From NCBI GenBank assembly GCA_015520985.1, contig WAOY01000223.1, positions 1 to 8,390 on the forward strand: a stretch of 8,390 nt of DNA. Direction: 5' to 3'. Numbering within the stretch: position 1 is the first letter of the stretch; each line of letters starts with the position of its first letter. This document shows positions 6,890-8,390 of the stretch, one piece after another. The DNA is from DHVE2 group archaeon (GTDB lineage: Archaea; Thermoplasmatota; Thermoplasmata; Thermoplasmatales; Aciduliprofundaceae). A program made the translations under genes and the position numbers. The notes under the pieces are model-generated. The model searched no databases. It was not told the DNA's origin and saw only the letters and a list, made by a program, of their open reading frames with translations.

Positions 6890-6900
6890 GTTTTTAATTC
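6890..6900 (-). promoter_or_regulatory. TATA box of tRNA-Val
   Basis: On the minus strand GAATTAAAAAC is centred about 28 bases before the tRNA 5' end at 6867, the expected archaeal spacing. On the plus strand the same block reads as T-runs (TTTTT at 6891-6895, TTTT at 6901-6904), the first good terminator-like sequence beyond the coiled-coil genes. Confidence 0.5.
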
Positions 6901-6948
6901 TTTTGGAAGCGGAGTTATCTCCCTTGGCAGTCGGGTGATGCTTTGCGC

Positions 6949-7018
6949 GTATATATATTTTAGTGCATTTGTCTGAGATACCAAATCTCTGTTTTTAAAT
7001 ACTGCAGAAAAGTTTTAT
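6949..7018 (+). promoter_or_regulatory. Cluster of TATA-like elements upstream of the membrane-protein gene
   Basis: Three AT-rich elements lie in the 169-base gap after the tRNA: TATATATATTTTA (about 6950-6962), TTTTTAAATA (6992-7001) and TTTTAT (7013-7018). The middle one is the best match; it would start transcription near 7022 and give a leader of about 15 bases containing a weak AAGGA at 7024-7028. The short inverted repeat GAGAT-ACCAA-ATCTC (6975-6989) ends two bases before the middle element. No gene was found in 6868-7036. Confidence 0.45.
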
Positions 7019-7036
7019 CAGGCAAGGATATTAGCT

Positions 7037-7834
7037 ATGACCGTGAGTTCCTCTGCACCGAAACCGGCATATCACTTAAGCGACATGGAAAGCAGTAGGG
7101 AAGTCTTGGAGAGGCAGTACTTCCTCGGTTTAATGATCTTGGAATTCCTTCTCTTTCTATACCTCGCATATCCTCACTACGATCATCCATACGCTTTTTC
7201 TGGCATAGCCCTTTCTCTTGGGTTAATAATTTTCCTTATTCACCCTCGCCGGTGGGGATTGGAGGAATGGAAGTTCCGCATGTTGCTCTCCCTCGCACCT
7301 GCGCCCTTCATCCTCCTCCTACAGGGATTTTTCCTGGCTTACTTCAACGATCCTGAGAACATTTCCCTGCTTGTACCTGTGATGCTCATAACCGCAACCA
7401 CCCTCTACTTCGGCAAACCCCAAGTTCAGAAGGGGAGGGGAGACGTTGCCATGTTTCTTTTCAGCCTCTATCTAATCTCTCTGCTGATGACATACATTCA
7501 CTTCTTCAGGGGAGAACCGCTTGAATTCTCCAAGGGGGAGTATATCAGTGCATTCAGATGGTATATAGTTTCCCTCTTTACGGCTATAATCCCTTACGCT
7601 TATCTGTACTCTCACCTGAAACCATCTAAAAGTGCCATACTGTGCCTGTTCCTATCGATTCTCTTTAGCATTATGACCATGGACTTTCTGGGCAGGCTCT
7701 CGTATTTCATATCCCTGGACGATATCCCCGGTTACTACTACATGGCGGAGAATCTTGTGATATTTTTTATGAATCCCGCTGTGGCGTACGCCATTTCTGC
7801 CAGATATGAGAAATTGGAAAAAGTCAGGCAATGA
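7037..7834 (+). CDS. Polytopic membrane protein of unknown function
   Basis: A 265-aa protein not recognised as any family. After a polar N-terminus of about 27 residues there are about eight hydrophobic segments, near 28-46, 52-69, 81-103, 109-125, 137-157, 169-191, 198-216 and 235-254, with short loops and a charged tail (RYEKLEKVRQ). Positive residues cluster at 70-72 (PRR) and 128-134. No transporter signature, catalytic motif or cofactor site is visible. The in-frame ATG at residue 17 (7085) is an alternative start. GC content is roughly 40-42% in sampled lines, well below the genes left of the tRNA. The stop is followed after 21 bases by T5 (7856-7860), a possible terminator that runs into the ATPase promoter. 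Confidence 0.78.
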   Translation: MTVSSSAPKPAYHLSDMESSREVLERQYFLGLMILEFLLFLYLAYPHYDHPYAFSGIALSLGLIIFLIHPRRWGLEEWKFRMLLSLAPAPFILLLQGFFLAYFNDPENISLLVPVMLITATTLYFGKPQVQKGRGDVAMFLFSLYLISLLMTYIHFFRGEPLEFSKGEYISAFRWYIVSLFTAIIPYAYLYSHLKPSKSAILCLFLSILFSIMTMDFLGRLSYFISLDDIPGYYYMAENLVIFFMNPAVAYAISARYEKLEKVRQ

Positions 7835-7855
7835 AGGGATATGGACAACTCAAAA

Positions 7856-7863
7856 TTTTTATA
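7856..7863 (+). promoter_or_regulatory. TATA-like box of the ATPase gene
   Basis: TTTTTATA is centred about 34 bases before the ATG at 7894, which would put the transcription start near 7885 and leave a leader of about 9 bases. It overlaps the left end of the tandem palindrome, so a protein bound there would block TBP. The T5 stretch may also end transcripts from the membrane-protein gene. Confidence 0.45.
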
Positions 7864-7894
7864 CCACTACGGTATTATACCCCTGTGGTATAAA
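7858..7894. promoter_or_regulatory. Tandem palindromic operator before the ATPase gene
   Basis: Two copies of ATACC-N5-GGTAT lie at 7861-7875 (spacer ACTAC) and 7877-7891 (spacer CCTGT), separated by one T at 7876. The whole 37 bases are also symmetric about 7876. The outer arms TTTATACCAC (7858-7867) and GTGGTATAAA (7885-7894) are perfect 10-base complements, and the inner GGTAT-T-ATACC is a perfect 5-base palindrome. It covers the region from the TATA box to the A of the start codon. This is the pattern of two dimeric repressor sites bound side by side; the repressor is unknown and could be the ATPase itself. Confidence 0.75.
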
Positions 7895-8390
7895 TGAAGT
7901 TCTACGACAGGGAGAAGGAGATGGAAATACTCCGAAGGGCCACGAGGGTGGCAATCATAGGGCGGAGGAGAGTTGGCAAGACGAGGCTGGTGGAGGAGAC
8001 TCTGAAGCCCATCACGCTCTTCATCCCTTCCGAGAAAAATGAGACACTCATTTGCAGGGACTGGATAAATGAGATAAAGAAGAGGAGATACATCCCAGAG
8101 AGTTTGAGCATGATGAAGGACATCGTGGAGTTCCTGATGGAAGAAAATGAGGTAATATTCATAGATGAGCTCCAGAATGCCATGAAAATCAATCCTTCCT
8201 TTCTGTCAGATTTGCAGAGGCTAATTGATTCACACAGGGATGCAAAACTTGTGGTCACTGGCTCGCTAATAAGCATGTCAAAGAAGATGGTTGAGGATTA
8301 CCGCAGCCCTCTGTATGGAAGGTTTGATTACACCATAAAGCTAAGAGAGCTCTCATTCTCCACGGTGTACGAGATTATGCGGTATTTGGG
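7894..8390 (+). CDS. Archaeal ATPase_2-family P-loop ATPase, 3' partial
   Basis: The frame runs from the ATG at 7894 off the right edge, giving 165 full codons. The N-terminus MKFYDREKEMEIL carries the FxxREKE-type start of archaeal STAND/ATPase_2 proteins. Walker A is G23-RRRV-G28-K29-T30 and Walker B is VIFIDE at 87-92, followed by LQNA. VVTGSL at 120-125 matches the sensor-1 strand, and SPLYGR at 138-143 is the conserved block after it. Family members usually continue into a winged-helix segment and often a DUF234 nuclease-like domain, which would lie outside the window. Their role is poorly understood; they are expanded and patchy in thermophilic archaea, consistent with mobility. The first part is about 57% GC in one sampled line and later lines about 42%. 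Confidence 0.9.
   Translation, partial: MKFYDREKEMEILRRATRVAIIGRRRVGKTRLVEETLKPITLFIPSEKNETLICRDWINEIKKRRYIPESLSMMKDIVEFLMEENEVIFIDELQNAMKINPSFLSDLQRLIDSHRDAKLVVTGSLISMSKKMVEDYRSPLYGRFDYTIKLRELSFSTVYEIMRYL

Noticed and set aside
7806..8276. Frames 7806-8042 (+) and 7902-8276 (-) over the ATPase start
   Set aside because: The frame from 7894 carries Walker A, Walker B and the other ATPase motifs and stays open to the window edge; these two frames conflict with it and have no motifs.

Overview
The window looks like chromosomal DNA of a thermophilic archaeon, most probably a euryarchaeote of the Thermoplasmatota/DHVE2 type; the lineage is an inference, not a database match. The signs are AT-rich TATA boxes (TTTAAATA type) placed 26-28 bases before start codons so that transcripts would be leaderless, heavy use of AGG/AGA and ATA codons, a tRNA-Val gene without an encoded CCA, a PEF-type C-terminal surface-anchor signal, and an archaeal-type P-loop ATPase.

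Left part (1-4467): the 3' end of a secreted beta-helix surface protein runs off the left edge. It is followed by an inverted repeat and a TATA box leading into spermidine synthase (speE, +). Facing speE on the minus strand is a two-gene unit: a small two-helix membrane protein (4467-4054), then a large secreted, membrane-anchored protein with a lamin-tail domain and two phospholipase D HKD motifs (4072-2243). These two genes overlap by 19 bases. The 3' end of the PLD gene overlaps the 3' end of speE by 48 bases, convergently.

Middle part (4468-6867): a 54-base divergent promoter region serves the two-helix protein leftward and a plant-type asparaginase/isoaspartyl peptidase rightward. The peptidase starts at 4522; the open frame extends further upstream, but only as an antisense shadow. 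Next come two overlapping genes for coiled-coil proteins (131 and 334 aa) behind their own TATA box, then a convergent tRNA-Val(GAC) gene 12 bases past the last stop codon.

Right part (6868-8390): base composition drops from roughly 58-65% GC to about 40-45% (by-eye counts of sample lines). This part holds a 169-base intergenic stretch with promoter elements, an unrecognised polytopic membrane protein, and the 5' end of an archaeal ATPase_2-type gene that is cut by the right edge. Directly in front of the ATPase start codon is a striking pair of abutting operator-like palindromes (ATACC-N5-GGTAT twice, forming a 37-base symmetric element).

No CRISPR array, insertion sequence or replication origin was seen. 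The strongest candidates for something undescribed are the tandem operator of the ATPase, the secreted lamin-tail/PLD protein with its small membrane partner, and the coiled-coil gene pair.
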